64,000 nt of DNA from a bacterium (lineage in GTDB: Bacteria; Myxococcota_A; Polyangia; Nannocystales; Nannocystaceae). The number at the start of each line of letters is the position of its first letter. Positions within the stretch are counted from its first letter, which is position 1. The DNA is taken from contig JANSYI010000004.1 of NCBI GenBank assembly GCA_024742475.1, positions 248,001 to 312,000 on the forward strand, in the 5' to 3' direction. A program made the translations under genes and the position numbers. The notes beneath the pieces were generated by a model. The model searched no databases and was not told where the DNA came from. It was given only the letters and a program-made list of their open reading frames with translations. Shown here piece by piece: positions 8,673 through 16,921 of this stretch.

Positions 8673-9290
8673 GTGGCACCGCGCGACGACGGACCCCGGC
8701 AGCTCCGCGAGCGGATCCGGGTCGAACCCGAACCGACCAAGGGCTCGCGGTTCATCGCCACCGCCGTCCCCGTCCCCGACGAGGCGGCCGCGAAGCAGGC
8801 GCTCGCCGAGCTCCGCGCACGGATGCCCGACGCCACCCACCACTGCTCCGCGTGGAGGCTCGCCTCCCCCAACCTCGAGCGCGCCAACGACGACGGTGAG
8901 CCGGGCGGTTCGGCAGGCCGACCGATTCTCGCCCAGCTCCAGGGGCGCAACCTCGTCAACGCGGCGGTCATCGTGACCCGCTACTACGGCGGCACCAAGC
9001 TCGGCGTGGGAGGCCTGGTCCGCGCGTACGGAGGCGCCGCTGCAGCGGCCCTGGACGAGGCGCACACCGAGCCGTACGTGCCGACGGTGGCGCTGCGGAT
9101 CCAACACGGCTACCCCGACACCGACGTCGTCGATCGGCTGCTGTCCGAGGCTCACGTCACGCAGCGCGAGGTCGACTATGGCACCGACATCTGCCGCGAC
9201 GTCGAGGTCGCCGTCGACCAGCTCGACGCGCTCGCGGACGCCCTGCGTGACGCGACCCGTGGTCGGGCACGCGTGCAGCGTGTGGACTGA
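8673..9290 (+). CDS. YigZ/IMPACT family protein
   Basis: GTG 8673 gives 205 residues. The N-terminal UPF0029/IMPACT domain is clear: KGSRFIATAVPV, HHCSAWRL, the NDDGEPGGSAGRPIL motif and the VTRYYGGTKLGVGGLVRAY signature. A C-terminal YigZ-type domain follows from about residue 135. Bacterial members have been linked to translation or nucleic-acid binding through the ribosomal-protein-S5-like fold, but their role is not settled. The gene is divergent from the thioredoxin gene and followed after 13 bp by an alpha/beta hydrolase gene, which may be co-transcribed. No ATG lies in this frame at a sensible position, so GTG is preferred. Confidence 0.88.
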   Translation: MAPRDDGPRQLRERIRVEPEPTKGSRFIATAVPVPDEAAAKQALAELRARMPDATHHCSAWRLASPNLERANDDGEPGGSAGRPILAQLQGRNLVNAAVIVTRYYGGTKLGVGGLVRAYGGAAAAALDEAHTEPYVPTVALRIQHGYPDTDVVDRLLSEAHVTQREVDYGTDICRDVEVAVDQLDALADALRDATRGRARVQRVD

Positions 9291-9303
9291 TAGCCTCTGC
9301 AGC

Positions 9304-10230
9304 GTGCCGACCCGACGAGGAGAGCTGCGCCGCCCGGACGGGACACGAATCGCCTACCGCGTCACGGGCGATCGGGGGCCATGGCTGCTGCTGTGCAACG
9401 GCGTCACCACCACCCACAACTTCTGGAGCCGCGCCGTCTCGCTGTGGCCGCACCGGCGTGTGATCCAGTGGGACTACCCCGGACACGGCCAGTCCTCCCC
9501 GGCTCAGAGCCCGACCAGCGCCCATATGCTCGGGCTCGCCGAGACCTGCGTCGCGCTGCTCGACGCGCTCGACGTCGAGCGGGCAAGCCTCGCGGGGTTC
9601 TCGATGGGGTCCCAGGTCGCGCTGCTGACGGCGCTCGAACATCCTCAGCGATGCGACGCCGCGGTGAGCGTGCTCGGCCCTTCGGGCAAGCTGTTCGACA
9701 CGGCGCTTTGGGGTGTGGGCGGCAAGACCTTCGGGGCGCTGCTCCGCGTCTTGCGAGGTCCCTCGGTCCACCTGCTTCACAAGGCGGTCAACCTCGCCAC
9801 CCTCACCCCCGCCACGTACGCCGTCGGGCGTCTGCTCGCGCTGTACGGCGCGGAGACCTCGAAACAAGACGTTGCAGCGATCACCGCTCACATGCGGACC
9901 CTGCACGCGCCGACCCTGCGCGAGATGCTCCTCAGCGCCGGCGCGCTCGACCTCGGTCCGCGGTTGTCGAGCCTCGACGCGCCCCTGCTGATCATCACCG
10001 GCGAGCGGGACGCGTTCGCCCCGGCCAAGACCGTCGGACGCCCGATGAAGGCCAACGCTCCCGACGCCGAGCTGGTGGTCTTGCAGGAGGGCACCCACGG
10101 CAGCCTGTTCGGCCACGCGCCCGTGATCGCCGCGACGATCGACCGCTTCTTGGAGGCGCGCGGCGCCGCGGGGCAGATTGACCCGGCTGGGGCCGACTTG
10201 GACCGTGACGCGTCCGGGCTCGAGCCGTAG
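9304..10230 (+). CDS. Alpha/beta hydrolase
   Basis: GTG 9304 gives 308 residues. The fold is indicated by PWLLLCNGVTTTHNFW (oxyanion region), QWDYPGHGQS, the nucleophile elbow GFSMGS and PLLIITGERDAFAP near the acid residue. The His is probably in QEGTHGSLF. No signal peptide or membrane segment is visible, so it is cytoplasmic. The C-terminus ends in an acidic tail. The substrate is unknown: the family covers esterases, lactonases, epoxide hydrolases and haloperoxidase-like enzymes. It follows the IMPACT gene by 13 bp. Confidence 0.85.
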   Translation: MPTRRGELRRPDGTRIAYRVTGDRGPWLLLCNGVTTTHNFWSRAVSLWPHRRVIQWDYPGHGQSSPAQSPTSAHMLGLAETCVALLDALDVERASLAGFSMGSQVALLTALEHPQRCDAAVSVLGPSGKLFDTALWGVGGKTFGALLRVLRGPSVHLLHKAVNLATLTPATYAVGRLLALYGAETSKQDVAAITAHMRTLHAPTLREMLLSAGALDLGPRLSSLDAPLLIITGERDAFAPAKTVGRPMKANAPDAELVVLQEGTHGSLFGHAPVIAATIDRFLEARGAAGQIDPAGADLDRDASGLEP

Positions 10231-10349
10231 CGGCGCCCACGGACCCCGCCGCGTAGCTCATTTCGAGGGTTTAGGCCCCCGATGATAGTTGGTTCGATTC
10301 CTGCTTTCGCGTTATTCCGAAGCGGGCACTGCAACCCGCGACTCGAACC

Positions 10350-11777
10350 ATGACCATGCGACTGCTCGCTGCACTCCCCGCCCTCGGTTTCGCACTCGTC
10401 CCGGCACACGCTCTGGCGGCGCCGCAAGGCGACCCCGCTCCCGCAACGGCCAAAGAGGCGCCCAAGCCCAAGGACCGAGGCGACCAACCCTGGATCAGGC
10501 GCTGGGCACCCGAGCGCAACATGGTCGAGGTCGGTGTCTTCGGCGGTATCTTCATCCCCCACCCGCGGCTCGAACTGTACGAAGCGACGCTCGACCTCGA
10601 CGAACAGGGATACAAGCCGCTCGAGAACGCCATCTCGCCCGACGTCGGCGGACGACTCGCCTACTACCCGCTGCGCGTCCTGGGCGTGGAGCTCGAAGGT
10701 GCGGTCATGCCCAACGAGGTCGACCCCGGCCTTCAAGCGACGGTCTTCGGCCTGCGCGGGCACGTCGTCGCCAACCTGATCCCCCGCAGCATCACGCCCT
10801 TCGTGCTCGCCGGGGGTGGCGCCCTGGGCGTGTCGAGTCGTCGCGAGGCGATCGGCACCGAACTCGACGCGGCCGCCCACTTTGGCGGCGGCATCAAGTT
10901 CTTCATCGATCGCCAGACGACGCTCCGGCTCGAGGCCCGCGACACGATCAGCGCGCGGCGCGGCTTGGACTCTGGCGTCGTGCACAGCGTGGAGGTCCTC
11001 TTTGGGGTCTCGCTCGCGCTGGGCCGCAAGAAGGAGCCCGCTCCCGAGCCCATCCTCGACACCGACGGCGACGGCATCCTCGACCCCGACGACGAGTGCG
11101 TCGACGTCTCGGGCGTGGCCGAGTACCGGGGCTGCCCCATCCCCGACACCGACGGCGATGGCATCCTCGACCCCGACGACGAGTGCATCGACGAGCCTGG
11201 CGTCGATGCCTACGAGGGCTGCCCCATCCCCGACACCGACGGCGACGGCATCCTCGATCCCGACGACGAGTGCATCGACGTCCCCGGCGTCGACGCCTAC
11301 AAGGGCTGCCCCATCCCCGACTCCGACGGCGATGGCATCCTCGACCCCGACGACAAGTGCGCGCAGGAGCCTGAGACGATGAACGGGTTCGAAGACGACG
11401 ACGGCTGCGCCGACGAGATCCCCAAGGAACTCGAGCAGTTCACCGGGGTCATCGAGGGCATCTACTTCGACACCGGCAAGGCCACGATCAAGGACAAGTC
11501 CCGGGCCAAGCTCGACAACGCGGTCGAGGTGCTCGTGAAGTACGAGGGCGTCAAGCTCGAGGTCAGCGGCCACACCGACGATCGGGGCAGCGACGAGTCC
11601 AACCTGGACCTGTCGCAGCGCCGCGCCGACGCCGTGAAGCAGTACTTCATCGAGCACGGTGTGGGGGCCGACCGCATCACCACGCGCGGTGCGGGCGAAA
11701 CCCAACCGATCGAGAGCAACAAGACCCGAAGCGGCCGCGCCAAGAACCGCCGCATCGAGTTCAAGGTCGTCCAGTAA
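10350..11777 (+). CDS. OmpA-family outer membrane protein with thrombospondin type-3 repeats
   Basis: This 475-residue protein has a signal peptide (cleavage after ALAAP, near residue 24). Residues ~55-225 alternate like an eight-strand beta-barrel. Then come four calcium-binding-type repeats starting [14 protein letters not shown], each 29 residues. A C-terminal OmpA domain follows, with the peptidoglycan-binding signature [21 protein letters not shown] and GAGETQPI...RAKNRRIEF. It should span the outer membrane and tether it to peptidoglycan, with the acidic repeats making a Ca2+-stiffened stalk. This is an established architecture in delta-proteobacteria-like lineages. The 119 bp upstream contains a GCGGG/CCCGC inverted repeat before the start. 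Confidence 0.92.
   Translation: MTMRLLAALPALGFALVPAHALAAPQGDPAPATAKEAPKPKDRGDQPWIRRWAPERNMVEVGVFGGIFIPHPRLELYEATLDLDEQGYKPLENAISPDVGGRLAYYPLRVLGVELEGAVMPNEVDPGLQATVFGLRGHVVANLIPRSITPFVLAGGGALGVSSRREAIGTELDAAAHFGGGIKFFIDRQTTLRLEARDTISARRGLDSGVVHSVEVLFGVSLALGRKKEPAPEPILDTDGDGILDPDDECVDVSGVAEYRGCPIPDTDGDGILDPDDECIDEPGVDAYEGCPIPDTDGDGILDPDDECIDVPGVDAYKGCPIPDSDGDGILDPDDKCAQEPETMNGFEDDDGCADEIPKELEQFTGVIEGIYFDTGKATIKDKSRAKLDNAVEVLVKYEGVKLEVSGHTDDRGSDESNLDLSQRRADAVKQYFIEHGVGADRITTRGAGETQPIESNKTRSGRAKNRRIEFKVVQ
11058..11405 (+). repeat. Four 87-bp tandem repeats encoding TSP3 units
   Basis: Units begin at 11058, 11145, 11232 and 11319, an exact 87-bp period (29 codons). Each starts with the [14 protein letters not shown] or DSDGDG sequence. 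The last unit diverges after its Asp-rich loop and leads into the OmpA domain. The exact period and near-identical DNA suggest expansion by unequal exchange. Confidence 0.85.
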
Positions 11778-11797
11778 GGACAGGCGGGCGCCGCAGC

Positions 11798-12718
11798 CTA
11801 CGGCGCGTAGTCGGGATCGTTGGTGATCTCGATGCGCGCCACCGCGACCGACTCGCGGTACGACAGCGCGATCGAGTGCTGGCCCTCGGCCCACTGAGGA
11901 GCCCACGGGTCCTCGATGAACGTGGCCGCGTCGTCGGGGTCTCGCCAGTTGAGGTCGCGCCAGTTCCACCCCTGCCCCGGCCCTTGAATGCCGCCCTCGA
12001 AGATGGCCGGCGGCGACGGCTCGCCGTCGAGGGTCGCGAAGAAGCTGTCGGCGGAGCCCTGGTCGAACAAACGCACCCAGATGATCCACGTGTCGTCGCA
12101 GGGGATGTCGACGTCCCAGCGCACCTCCCCGTCGGCGTTGCCGTCGACGACCGCGATCTCGCCTTCGCCCGCCTGCGACGTGGTGATCGACCAGTCGCCG
12201 CTGAGGTCCGCGTCCACCGCCCCGAGCTCGATCAGCACGGTCTCGTCGCACGCCATCCCTGCAGTCTCCGAGCCCGCGTCCGTATCGGAGGTGCTCGAGC
12301 CGTCCGAGTCACACGCCGCGTCGCACCGCGACTGCGCCAGCTCGGCGCACGACTCGAACCAATCGAAGACGCAGCACTCGGGCTCGGCGGCGCAGACGCA
12401 GACCGCGACGCTCTGCTCGTTGCACGAGGGACCCGCGTGCGCGTCACAGCATCCGTCACCGTCGGGCAGCCCCGTTCCCGCGCTCGTGATGCCCGTGTCG
12501 TCATCATCCGACGCGCCCGAGGTGCTGCTGCCGCCGGACATCGACCCCGTGACGCCCTCACCGCCCTCGGCCGAGCCCGAGCCACCGCTCGCGCCACTCG
12601 TGGGTGACGCGCCCGTCTCCTCTGTGCTCTGCGCGTCGGTGTCGGCGGCCGACGAACCGCCGTCACACGCCACCGCGCCAACCAACACACACCCCAGGAT
12701 CATCCGCACCCTCACCAT
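11798..12718 (-). CDS. Cys-rich lipoprotein
   Basis: ATG 12718 gives 306 residues with a lipobox ending GAVAC (Cys18). A Gly/Ser/Thr-rich linker follows. Next is a compact Cys-rich module of about 45 residues (GCCDAHAGPSC, VCVCAAEPECCVFDW, CAELAQSRCDAAC) of a kind I associate with surface lipoproteins of the Nannocystis group. After a second linker the last ~145 residues form a beta-sandwich-like domain with many Trp (WNWRDLNWRDP, YRESVAVARIEI), reminiscent of carbohydrate-binding modules; that comparison is only structural impression. It converges on the OmpA gene with 20 bp between stops. Likely an outer-membrane or cell-surface lipoprotein. Confidence 0.75.
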   Translation of the reverse strand: MVRVRMILGCVLVGAVACDGGSSAADTDAQSTEETGASPTSGASGGSGSAEGGEGVTGSMSGGSSTSGASDDDDTGITSAGTGLPDGDGCCDAHAGPSCNEQSVAVCVCAAEPECCVFDWFESCAELAQSRCDAACDSDGSSTSDTDAGSETAGMACDETVLIELGAVDADLSGDWSITTSQAGEGEIAVVDGNADGEVRWDVDIPCDDTWIIWVRLFDQGSADSFFATLDGEPSPPAIFEGGIQGPGQGWNWRDLNWRDPDDAATFIEDPWAPQWAEGQHSIALSYRESVAVARIEITNDPDYAP

Positions 12719-12753
12719 CGCGGCGCCATGTTGCCAGAGCGCGGCAGCGGAGG

Positions 12754-13335
12754 CTATGCGGTGGGGCGCGACGCGGTGGGCGAGGACCCCGCCGGCGACG
12801 CCTTCTCCCGCGCCCTGCGGTAGGCCCGGATGCCGACCATCAGCGAGATCCCCAGGCCCAGCAGGCCCATGACCCCGTAGGCGGCCGTCATCGCGGACTT
12901 GAACACCGCCGTGAACACGATCGCGACCATGAGCATGGTGGCCACCTCGTTGAACACCCGCAGCCGTCTCGATGACCACGTGAACGTGCGGGCCAGCTGC
13001 CGACGGCGAATCCGCCCGCACGCAAAGTGATAGGCGATGAGCATTGCCAGCCACACGAATTTCCAGTGCAGCCAGGGTCCAAACGGCCACGCGCCGACGA
13101 CCATGGTCAGGCCAGCGGCGACCGTGACGATCATCGCCGGCATCGTGATGATCGTCCAAAGACGCCGGGCCATGAGCTCGAGCTGCGAGAGCAAGATCTC
13201 GCGCTCAGCCTCGGGGCGTTCGCTGGCCTCGGCGTGATAGATGAACAGCCGGACGATGTAGAACAGCCCCGCGAACCAGCTGATGAAGCCGACGATGTGT
13301 ACGGCTTTTGCAAACGCGTAGACGCTGGGGTCCAT
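12754..13335 (-). CDS. hemJ: Protoporphyrinogen oxidase HemJ
   Basis: ATG 13335 gives 193 residues, close to the family length. It is a multi-span membrane protein of the UPF0093/HemJ type. The first helix contains KAVHIVGFISWFAGLFY with the conserved His13, and the WLHWKFVWLAMLIAYH segment supplies the conserved Lys. Further helices are near MLMVAIVFTAVFK and GVMGLLGLGISLMVG. HemJ oxidises protoporphyrinogen IX to protoporphyrin IX in haem synthesis, in the inner membrane. It lies 35 bp upstream of the Cys-rich lipoprotein on the same strand and is divergent from the GspE_N-like gene. Confidence 0.88.
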   Translation of the reverse strand: MDPSVYAFAKAVHIVGFISWFAGLFYIVRLFIYHAEASERPEAEREILLSQLELMARRLWTIITMPAMIVTVAAGLTMVVGAWPFGPWLHWKFVWLAMLIAYHFACGRIRRRQLARTFTWSSRRLRVFNEVATMLMVAIVFTAVFKSAMTAAYGVMGLLGLGISLMVGIRAYRRAREKASPAGSSPTASRPTA

Positions 13336-13422
13336 CTCGCGGAGTGTAGCGCGCTGGGGGACGATGTCGTTGTGTCCGCGTTCGAGGCGCGGACGCCCTT
13401 CAAGGGACCTGGGCCCTGGCCG

Positions 13423-14301
13423 ATGGACCCAATCGACACCATGGACCACCAGGAAGTGTTCGAAACGAGCCCCGGCACGCCGGTCGCCAACCCTTCGCCC
13501 CGCCGCCGTCCGCGGCTCTTCGGGCAATTCCTCGTCGCCGAACGCGCGATTCGAGCTCGAGACGTGTCCGAGGCGCTCGCGCTGATGCGACTGGTCAACA
13601 GCCCGGTCGGTGAAATCGCGGTCGGCGAGGGCCTGTTGTCCAACGATCAGGTTGAGACGATCCTCGACGCCCAGCGCCACGTCGACGAGCACTTCTTCGA
13701 GCTCGCGGCGTCGCTCGGCCTCGGTGGGCAGGATCTCGAGGCGCTGTGCTCCGACCAGGCCGTGGAGAACCTGCGCTTCGGAGACGCGCTCGTCGAGATC
13801 GGCGCGATCAGCTCGACCGCGCTCGAGGAGCACCTGCGTGCGTACGACGCGGAGGAACACTTCGCCACGCCGTACACGCCGCAGGGCACGTCGGAGCTCG
13901 CGCGCACCGCCGCGAACCTCGTGCCGCGGCTGTCGCGACGCTCCCTGCACTCGTCGGTCCGCTTCAGCTCCGCGCGCGACTGGGACCAGGAGGCGCTCGA
14001 AGTCAGCGCCATGGCGCGTACGCAGTCGTGCGGCGGCCTCGCTATCGGGCTCAGCGTGGACGAGAGCGTCGCCGGGCGCCTCGGACCACGTCGCCACACG
14101 CCCGCCGCGGCATGGGCACGCAAGCTCGCGCCGCTGCTGCTGGCCGACTTCGTCGGGCTGACCTTGAACATGGCGCAGCAAAAGCGCGGCGTCGTCCACG
14201 AGTCGACCCTGACCCCAGAGCGCCTGCCGGCCCGCGGTTTCTGCTTCGACGTGGCGTTCGAGAACGGGTCGGGCATCTTGGTCATCGACCAGCCGGGCTG
14301 A
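13423..14301 (+). CDS. GspE_N-repeat protein with CheX-like C-terminal domain
   Basis: ATG 13423 gives 292 residues; ATG 13441 or GTG 13372 (preceded by a good GGGGGA Shine-Dalgarno) are alternatives. The N-terminal half holds two copies of a pattern like the N-terminal domain of GspE/PilB ATPases: FGQFLVAERAIRARDVSEAL then VGEIAVGEGLLSNDQVETIL, and FGDALVEIGAISSTALEEHL. The C-terminal ~110 residues (GGLAIGLSVDES... ADFVGLTLNMAQ... GFCFDVAFENGSGILVI) resemble CheX-like phosphatase folds, though I cannot confirm the E-x2-N catalytic motif. No ATPase domain is present. It may be a regulatory or adaptor protein in motility or signalling. Confidence 0.55.
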   Translation: MDPIDTMDHQEVFETSPGTPVANPSPRRRPRLFGQFLVAERAIRARDVSEALALMRLVNSPVGEIAVGEGLLSNDQVETILDAQRHVDEHFFELAASLGLGGQDLEALCSDQAVENLRFGDALVEIGAISSTALEEHLRAYDAEEHFATPYTPQGTSELARTAANLVPRLSRRSLHSSVRFSSARDWDQEALEVSAMARTQSCGGLAIGLSVDESVAGRLGPRRHTPAAAWARKLAPLLLADFVGLTLNMAQQKRGVVHESTLTPERLPARGFCFDVAFENGSGILVIDQPG

Positions 14302-14340
14302 CCTCGCCCCCTGTTTCGGCGACTGGTAGGCTGAGCCCCG

Positions 14341-15138
14341 ATGCGGCGCTCCTGCATGCTCGCGCTCTTGTGCCTCTCGCTCGCCTGCGACGACGCCGAT
14401 GTCCCGGGGTCCAGCGGGACCGACGGCCTCGGCGGGTCGAGCACGGGCGCAACCTCGAGCGGACGAGCGCCGCCCACGACGACCACCGCGAGCGGCACGA
14501 CGGCCACGAGCGCGCCCCCGGGCACCACGTCCTCGGGCACCACGTCCGCCGACAGCTCGAGCACGACCGATCCGGTCGCCGACACCTCGGGCGATTCGAC
14601 CGGGTGCCCGCCTGGCACCCAAGACTGCCCCTGCGTCGACGACGGCTGCGACGTCCCGCTGGTTTGCGCCGAGGGCGTCTGCGCCGAAGCCGTCGCGTGC
14701 GAGCAGGATCTACTCGAGCCCAACGACAACGAGGAGAGCCCCACGTTGCTCGGCGAGGTCGACGACGACGATGACGACGGCGGCTCCATCTTCGGCACCC
14801 TCGACGGCCCCGACGACATCGACTGGTATCGCTACTCGGGCAACGACACGCTGCTGGGCAACGTCGACCCCGCGCGGTTCGTCAAAGCCAACGGACACCT
14901 GCGGCTGTGCAAGTTTGCCGAGTGTGAAGGCGGCGTCGGCGTCACCGAGTTCGACTGCCCGGCCGAAACGGAGGCGGCGACATCCCCGGCGGGCCGCCCC
15001 GGCTGCTGCGCACCCACGGGCATCCCGCTGGGCGACGCCAACTGCACCGGCGGCATCGACGACGACATGCAGGTGTTCATCCGGCTCGACCAAGCCGAGC
15101 AGGCGTGCGTCGACTACGAACTCCTCTACCACTACTAA
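14341..15138 (+). CDS. Lipoprotein with pre-peptidase-like C-terminal domain
   Basis: This 265-residue protein begins MRRSCMLALL and ends its signal peptide in LSLAC (Cys16), a lipobox. A Ser/Thr/Gly linker and a short Cys-containing stretch (DCPCVDDGCDVPLVC) follow. From about residue 120 the EPNDNEESPTLLGEV opening, a long Asp run and DDIDWYRYSG match the bacterial pre-peptidase C-terminal fold, in which EPNDtxxxA and DxDxY/F motifs are typical. Several later cysteines probably form disulphides. It ends 9 bp before a radical SAM gene, suggesting co-transcription, but a functional link is not obvious. Role unknown; surface location likely. Confidence 0.7.
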   Translation: MRRSCMLALLCLSLACDDADVPGSSGTDGLGGSSTGATSSGRAPPTTTTASGTTATSAPPGTTSSGTTSADSSSTTDPVADTSGDSTGCPPGTQDCPCVDDGCDVPLVCAEGVCAEAVACEQDLLEPNDNEESPTLLGEVDDDDDDGGSIFGTLDGPDDIDWYRYSGNDTLLGNVDPARFVKANGHLRLCKFAECEGGVGVTEFDCPAETEAATSPAGRPGCCAPTGIPLGDANCTGGIDDDMQVFIRLDQAEQACVDYELLYHY

Positions 15139-15147
15139 CGAGCCAGC

Positions 15148-16023
15148 ATGGACTACGTCGGACGCATCTTTCGGCCGCCCAGCGAGGCGCAGAGCTTCCT
15201 CCTACAGGTCACGATCGGATGCAGCCACAACCGCTGCGTCTACTGCGACATGTACCGGGACAAGCAGTTCCGGCCCAAGCCGCTCGATACCATCCTCGCC
15301 GACATCGACGAAGCCGCCCAGCTCGGACCCCGGTTCGAGCGCGTGTTCCTGTGCGACGGCGACGCGCTGATCCTCTCCACCAAGAAGCTCCTCCCGATCC
15401 TCGAGGCGATCGGCGAGAAGCTCCCGTGGGTGAAGCGCGTCGGCACCTATGGCGACACCCGCAGCATCGGTCGCAAGAGCGCCGATGAGCTGGCCGCGCT
15501 GAGCGAGGCAGGCCTGGGCATCGTCTATCACGGCATGGAGAGCGGCGACCCCGAGGTGCTCGAGCGCATCGACAAGGGCGGCACGCGGGAGGAGTCGGTC
15601 ACCTCGGCGGCGAAGCTCCGCGAGGCCGGCATCGCGCACTCGGTCATGGTGCTGCTCGGGGTGGGCGGCGACGACCTGAGCGTCCAACACGCAGCGGGCA
15701 CCGCACGCACCCTCTCGGAGATGGACCCGCCGTTCGTCGGAGCCCTCACCACCACGGTCGTGCCGGGGACGCCGCTGGCCGCGATGCAGGCGTCGGGGGC
15801 GTTCCGGCTGCCCAGCAAGTTCCGCATGCTCGAAGAGCTCCGAGAGATCGTCGCGGGCGTGGAGCTGAGCAACTGCCGTTTCTCCGCCAACCACGCCTCG
15901 AACTACCTCCCGGTCCGCTGCACGCTGCCGCGCGACAAGGCCGCCGTGCTCGACGCGCTCGACGCGGTGATCGCGGATCGGGACGAGCGGCGGCTCAAGC
16001 CCGAGTCGCTGCGCGCGCTCTGA
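15148..16023 (+). CDS. Radical SAM protein with CX4CX2C cluster motif
   Basis: This is a 291-residue enzyme with cluster ligands at Cys25, Cys30 and Cys33 (GCSHNRCVYCDMY). The spacing is one residue longer than canonical CX3CX2C, but it is the form I recall for a subgroup of uncharacterised radical SAM proteins. Further family features are the VFLCDGDALIL strand, YGDTRSIGRKS, the GMESGDPEVLERIDKG motif shared with HemN/MiaB-like barrels, and TTTVVPGTPLA. It is a minimal barrel without an extra cluster or B12-binding domain. The substrate is unknown. It follows the lipoprotein gene by 9 bp. Confidence 0.85.
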   Translation: MDYVGRIFRPPSEAQSFLLQVTIGCSHNRCVYCDMYRDKQFRPKPLDTILADIDEAAQLGPRFERVFLCDGDALILSTKKLLPILEAIGEKLPWVKRVGTYGDTRSIGRKSADELAALSEAGLGIVYHGMESGDPEVLERIDKGGTREESVTSAAKLREAGIAHSVMVLLGVGGDDLSVQHAAGTARTLSEMDPPFVGALTTTVVPGTPLAAMQASGAFRLPSKFRMLEELREIVAGVELSNCRFSANHASNYLPVRCTLPRDKAAVLDALDAVIADRDERRLKPESLRAL

Positions 16024-16147
16024 GCCGTTTGCCCGATTTCTTGGAGCCAGGCTGCCGAAATGGTGCGATCGGCCACGTCCGCGGGTGAATGTTCCCGTGT
16101 GCTCCGCCGTCCTCCCCTCGCCCGCCGCCACCGGCTCCGGACTTGCC

Positions 16148-16843
16148 ATGAAGACCTCCAGCCTCCTCCGTTCCGCCCGCCTGCCCCTCGCCACCGCCGT
16201 CGTCCTCGGCGGCATGACGCTGGCCTCGACGGCTGAGGCGAAGCCCAGGATTCAGCGCCGCGGCGGACAGTGGGGCTTGATGCTCGGGGGGTCGGCGTGC
16301 GTGCCCGGAAAGGCCGACTGCGCCCGCGACAGCGTCACCGACGGCGGCGTGACCGTCGACGGACGTACCCGCCCCTCGGTGGGCATGGGCGGCGAGCTCG
16401 GCTACCGCTTCAACAAGTGGGCGTTCTTGGGCGCCTCGTACAACCTGGGCTTCTTCGACGCCTCGTACGAGGTTCAGAACCGCAGCAACTACAAGCGCGC
16501 CTACCAAAACAGCATCTACGGGGTCTTCCGACCCACCCTGGCCGCGTGGCGCTTCGACTTCGGCCTCGGCATGGGCCCGGGCTTCTCCCGTCAGGTCTTC
16601 GTCACCGACAACGGCGACCGCGACTACTCTCAGGGCTTCTCCTTCAAGATCGAGCCCACCATCGACATCTTCGTCACCCGCCGCGTCTTCGTCGGCGCCA
16701 AGATGGACCTCCTTCTCAACGCGCACACCAAGACGTGCCGCGAGGAGGGCGACACCACCACGTGCGTGAAGACGGCCAACCGCGACGTAGCGCCCGTGCA
16801 CCAGATGCTGTTCGGCCTGCACGTTGGTGGCACGTTCTTGTAG
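16148..16843 (+). CDS. Small outer-membrane beta-barrel protein
   Basis: ATG 16148 (MKTSSLLRSARLP) is chosen over an earlier ATG because it begins directly with a good signal peptide, cleaved after STAEA near residue 31. The mature part alternates polar and aromatic residues (GYRFNKWAFLGASYNLGFFD, AWRFDFGLGMGPGFS, VFVGAKMDLLL) and ends in VGGTFL, a terminal Leu/Phe pattern typical of outer-membrane barrels. Two short disulphide-capable loops (CVPGKADC and TCREEGDTTTC) probably face outward. It resembles the OMP_b-brl family in style; the function is unknown. A strong hairpin terminator follows. Confidence 0.75.
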   Translation: MKTSSLLRSARLPLATAVVLGGMTLASTAEAKPRIQRRGGQWGLMLGGSACVPGKADCARDSVTDGGVTVDGRTRPSVGMGGELGYRFNKWAFLGASYNLGFFDASYEVQNRSNYKRAYQNSIYGVFRPTLAAWRFDFGLGMGPGFSRQVFVTDNGDRDYSQGFSFKIEPTIDIFVTRRVFVGAKMDLLLNAHTKTCREEGDTTTCVKTANRDVAPVHQMLFGLHVGGTFL

Positions 16844-16864
16844 GCCGGCTCCACGCGCACGAAG

Positions 16865-16900
16865 AAGGCCGCATCGATTCGCTCGATGCGGCCTTTCTTG
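16865..16900. terminator. Bidirectional intrinsic terminator
   Basis: A perfect 13-bp stem (AAGGCCGCATCGA at 16865-16877, TCGATGCGGCCTT at 16883-16895) with a 5-nt loop lies between the convergent barrel gene and parvulin gene. T-rich sequence follows on the plus strand (TTCTTG), and the stem ends in AA/TT pairs that help in the other direction. Confidence 0.85.
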
Positions 16901-16921
16901 CGCGCGGGAGCGCCTCAGGCC

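Noticed and set aside
10250..10320. tRNA-like stretch (TAGCTCA...GGTTCGATTCC) before the OmpA gene
   Set aside because: GGTTCGATTCC looks like a T-loop and TAGCTCA like a D-arm, but the T-stem pairs poorly, no anticodon stem of the right size fits between, and the acceptor ends do not match. At best a remnant.
11058..11405. Regular repeats considered as a CRISPR-like array
   Set aside because: The 87-bp units are in frame within an OmpA gene and encode TSP3 motifs, with no spacers or cas genes.
9888..12251. Very long minus-strand open frame across the OmpA gene
   Set aside because: It mirrors the Asp-rich repeats on the plus strand as Val/Gly/Asp repeats and has no start context or family features.
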